Source of the DNA: Lientehia sp934351765
GTDB lineage: Bacteria; Bacillota; Clostridia; Lachnospirales; Lachnospiraceae
Assembly (NCBI RefSeq): GCF_052118925.1
Contig: NZ_JBQKGG010000021.1
Span: 1-35,590, forward strand
DNA: 35,590 bases
Direction: 5' to 3'
Below the pieces are notes generated by a model. It made no database searches and was not told the origin of the DNA. It saw only the letters and a list, made by a program, of their open reading frames with translations. The translations under genes and the position numbers were made by a program. Shown here piece after piece: positions 34,074-35,590 of this stretch (within the stretch, counting starts at the first letter, position 1; the number at the start of each line of letters is the position of its first letter).

Positions 34074-34679
34074 TTACAGCGCCGCAAAGTTTTTCAGGAT
34101 CTGTAACCCAACATCACTGCTTTTTTCCGGATGGAACTGGCAGGCGAACACATTGTCCCGCTCCACTGATGCATGGATTGTAGTTCCGTACTCCGTTGAA
34201 GCTGCAACGATGGCCTCATCCTCAGCCTTCAGATAATAGGAATGAACAAAATATACATACGCTCCATTTTCAATTCCCCGGAACAAGCCTGCATTCTCGC
34301 GGATCTCCAGAGAATTCCACCCGATATGCGGAATCTTTAGCCCCGGTGTGTCAGGAATCCGAAGAATCCTTCCAGGCAGGATTCCAAGCCCCGGAACACC
34401 AGGCGTCTCCTCACTGCTTTCAAATAAAAGCTGCAAACCCAGACAAATTCCCAGAAACGGCGTTCCCTGTTTTACCACATTCTGAATCACCGGAACAAGC
34501 TCATACTGCTGAAGCCGCTCCATGGCATCGCCAAAACTTCCCACACCAGGAAGCACGACCCTGTCGGCATTTAAGATCTCTTCCCTGCATCTTGTGATCT
34601 TTGTCTCCTGTCCCAGAAACGCAAATGCCTTTTCCACACTTTTTAAGTTTCCTGCGTCATAATCGATGATTGCTATCAT
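34074..34679 (-). CDS. hisH: Imidazole glycerol phosphate synthase, glutamine amidotransferase subunit
   Basis: The 201-residue protein hydrolyses glutamine and channels ammonia to HisF. The triad is visible: Cys79 in FLGICLGLQLLF, and His and Glu in CQFHPEKSS near 182-184. The glycine-rich PGVGSFGDAM near 44 forms the oxyanion strand. It is directly followed by hisF, its partner. AAGGAAGTG precedes ATG 34679. A candidate promoter lies at 34770-34798, with a 16-bp palindrome in the leader. Confidence 0.97.
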   Translation of the reverse strand: MIAIIDYDAGNLKSVEKAFAFLGQETKITRCREEILNADRVVLPGVGSFGDAMERLQQYELVPVIQNVVKQGTPFLGICLGLQLLFESSEETPGVPGLGILPGRILRIPDTPGLKIPHIGWNSLEIRENAGLFRGIENGAYVYFVHSYYLKAEDEAIVAASTEYGTTIHASVERDNVFACQFHPEKSSDVGLQILKNFAAL

Positions 34680-34716
34680 GCTGTCACTTCCTTATGATTG
34701 CTGTCTTTTGCATCTG

Positions 34717-34732
34717 ATCCGCAGCTGCGGAT
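34717..34732. promoter_or_regulatory. 16-bp perfect palindrome in the hisH leader
   Basis: ATCCGCAGCTGCGGAT reads the same on both strands and lies about 38 bp before the hisH start, downstream of its candidate promoter. It could be a repressor operator. It is too tight to fold as a hairpin without loop opening, and the T-rich flank is on the plus side, so a terminator role for hisH is unlikely. Confidence 0.4.
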
Positions 34733-34769
34733 TTCTTTTAACAGCCTGAGCAAAGCCCAGTACATTGAT

Positions 34770-34798
34770 ATCTTAACACAATCGTCATAGCCGCACAA
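34770..34798 (-). promoter_or_regulatory. Candidate hisH promoter
   Basis: On the minus strand TTGTGC (34793-34798), 17 bp, TAAGAT (34770-34775). It lies after the palindrome that closes the preceding gene. Confidence 0.45.
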
Positions 34799-34810
34799 TA
34801 GAAGAATTGG

Positions 34811-34832
34811 AGGATTTTCTTAAGAAAATCCT
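34811..34832. terminator. 22-bp perfect palindrome after the sirtuin-like gene
   Basis: AGGATTTTCT is followed directly by its complement around TTAA. The T-run (TTATTTTT) is on the plus-strand side, within the 3' end of the sirtuin-like gene; on the minus strand only scattered T follow. It probably terminates or stabilises that transcript weakly. Confidence 0.45.
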
Positions 34833-35350
34833 TATTTTTCCCACGATCCGCCCAATATCCAGTCCACACTGTTTTCCCGTACAGCATGGCCCCGTCCATC
34901 CAGATTATCCGGAATCTGAGGATACTTCTCATGAATACGATATAACTGCGATTTCCGATTCAGGCTTACCGTCTGCTCAAATGGCCAGCGGATCACGCCA
35001 GGATGAAGGAATCCCTCACCCAGCTCCAGAATCAGCAGATTTCGGTTTACCGTATTCATCAGCCAGTTCATATAGGACTGCCACCGTTCCTCCCCTCCTG
35101 CTGTCGGATTCGTTTCCCCTGCATAGGGCGCTGCGATCCTGGTCTGATCCAGCTGCGAAGAACCAATCTCTCCATCTTCCACAGTTGTCACAATAAAATA
35201 ATCCTTATCTCCGAGAAGTCTGCTCAGTTTCTCATACGCCGTTCTGATTTCGCTTCTCTTTTCTTTCTTCCACTCTCCTCCGATTCCCACCAGAACATAT
35301 TCACTGTCTGCAAGGGCGGAGTGAAACGCATTCCGTTCTTCTTCCGTCAT
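34832..35350 (-). CDS. Degenerate sirtuin-like protein
   Basis: A 172-residue protein with a Rossmann-type core resembling Sir2-family deacylases: LVGIGGEW near residue 20 in place of the NAD-binding GAG loop, YFIVTTVEDGEI near 51 where sirtuins have the TxNxD motif, LDQTRI near 67, and NLLILELGEGFLHPGVIRWP near 104, characteristic of Firmicute sirtuins. It is about 100 residues shorter than active members, and it has no cysteine at all, so it cannot hold the structural zinc. The usual catalytic His is not evident. I use ATG 35350, six bases after GGAGG; the ATG at 35383 would start inside a terminator stem. It directly follows the rRNA terminator. Its function is unknown; it may be a non-enzymatic NAD-related binder. 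Confidence 0.6.
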   Translation of the reverse strand: MTEEERNAFHSALADSEYVLVGIGGEWKKEKRSEIRTAYEKLSRLLGDKDYFIVTTVEDGEIGSSQLDQTRIAAPYAGETNPTAGGEERWQSYMNWLMNTVNRNLLILELGEGFLHPGVIRWPFEQTVSLNRKSQLYRIHEKYPQIPDNLDGRGHAVRENSVDWILGGSWEK

Positions 35351-35367
35351 AATAACCTCCGATGATA

Positions 35368-35402
35368 CAAAAATACCCGGCATGAAATCACTTCACACCG
35401 GG
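35368..35402 (-). terminator. Terminator downstream of the rRNA operon
   Basis: On the minus strand CCCGG and CCGGG pair outside an inner TGAA/TTCA stem, followed by TATTTTTG. It lies 135 bp after the 23S 3' end and 17 bp before the ribosome site of the sirtuin-like gene. Confidence 0.7.
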
Positions 35403-35537
35403 ATCATCTTTTGTAACACAATCTTATGTACTTTAAATGCTTCTGTATCTCAAAACTCTTTCGTATTCAGAAGGTAACCATACCTTCAAAACTACACATT
35501 GTCCAACATCATTTCATTCCCAAAACTCCTAAACCAC
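35403..35537. other. Spacer after 23S rRNA without a 5S gene
   Basis: I compared this stretch by eye with 5S rRNA landmarks (ACACCCGTTCCCAT-type loop, terminal helix) and find none. It holds a small hairpin (GAAGGTA/TACCTTC at about 35471-35488), common in the trailer of clostridial 23S genes. Confidence 0.6.
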
Positions 35538-35590
35538 CTGGATAAGCCCTCGACCGATTAGTAACAGTCAGCTCCACACATTACTGTGCT
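35538..35590 (-). rRNA. 23S ribosomal RNA, 3' end (partial)
   Basis: On the minus strand the final 53 bases read with the typical 23S ending: GGAGCTGACTGTTACTAATC then GGTCGAGGGCTTATCC. The gene continues beyond the right edge. The exact mature 3' end (35537-35540) is estimated by analogy with E. coli. Confidence 0.93.

Noticed and set aside
35403..35537. 5S rRNA or tRNA in the 23S trailer
   Set aside because: No 5S landmark bases and no cloverleaf could be drawn by eye on either strand.

Overview
The window looks like chromosomal DNA from an anaerobic, low-to-moderate GC Gram-positive of the Clostridia, most likely a gut Lachnospiraceae. This is an inference from gene content: a single-chain pyruvate:ferredoxin oxidoreductase, a two-subunit transketolase, a stand-alone Spo0A-type effector domain, an LTA-synthase-like protein, a two-zinc-ribbon protein in front of guaA, and ribosome sites close to AGGAGG. 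I cannot name the genus. Almost every gene lies on the minus strand. The plus-strand exceptions are one glycosyltransferase, the small Spo0A-like gene and a remnant at the left edge.

Layout, left to right. 1-555: mobile-DNA debris. Four phased GTGGCTCA repeats resemble an IS21-type terminus and cut a glycine-rich ORF; a short C-terminal coding remnant, a strong terminator and attachment-site-like direct repeats follow, next to the 3' end of guaA. 556-2817: zinc-ribbon gene and guaA under a perfect consensus promoter. 2831-8350: histidine phosphatase, uvrA and uvrB (nucleotide excision repair). 8374-8780: a scar holding a broken RhuM gene fused in frame to a second short copy of uvrB. 8899-14589: nifJ and the two-subunit transketolase (central carbon metabolism). 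14567-16745: a DMT permease and a divergent family 2 glycosyltransferase. 16783-21044: a MurE-family ligase, lactaldehyde reductase (fucO) and a MATE exporter. 21192-24870: Spo0A-like regulator, ABC-F protein and a dicarboxylate/amino-acid symporter. 24871-25228: an AT-rich gap with three tandem copies of a 35-bp hairpin repeat that recurs twice near 29.4 kb. 25229-29004: ppk and ppx (polyphosphate turnover). 29030-34679: a small hypothetical gene and a five-gene run hisH-hisF-ung-uppP-ltaS-like. 34832-35590: a degenerate sirtuin-like gene and the 3' end of a 23S rRNA gene, with no 5S gene visible after it.

Functional groupings visible from spacing: uvrB-uvrA (17 bp gap), ppk-ppx (5 bp gap), the transketolase pair (13-bp overlap), ung-uppP (4-bp overlap) and hisH-hisF (20 bp gap). 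UppP, the LTA-synthase-like enzyme, the MurE-type ligase and the glycosyltransferase all concern the envelope but sit in different transcription units. I found no CRISPR array, no tRNA and no convincing complete new defence or biosynthetic system. The most unusual items are the uvrB/RhuM chimeric scar, the interspersed 35-bp hairpin repeat, the cysteine-free sirtuin relative beside the rRNA operon, and the mobile-element junction downstream of guaA.
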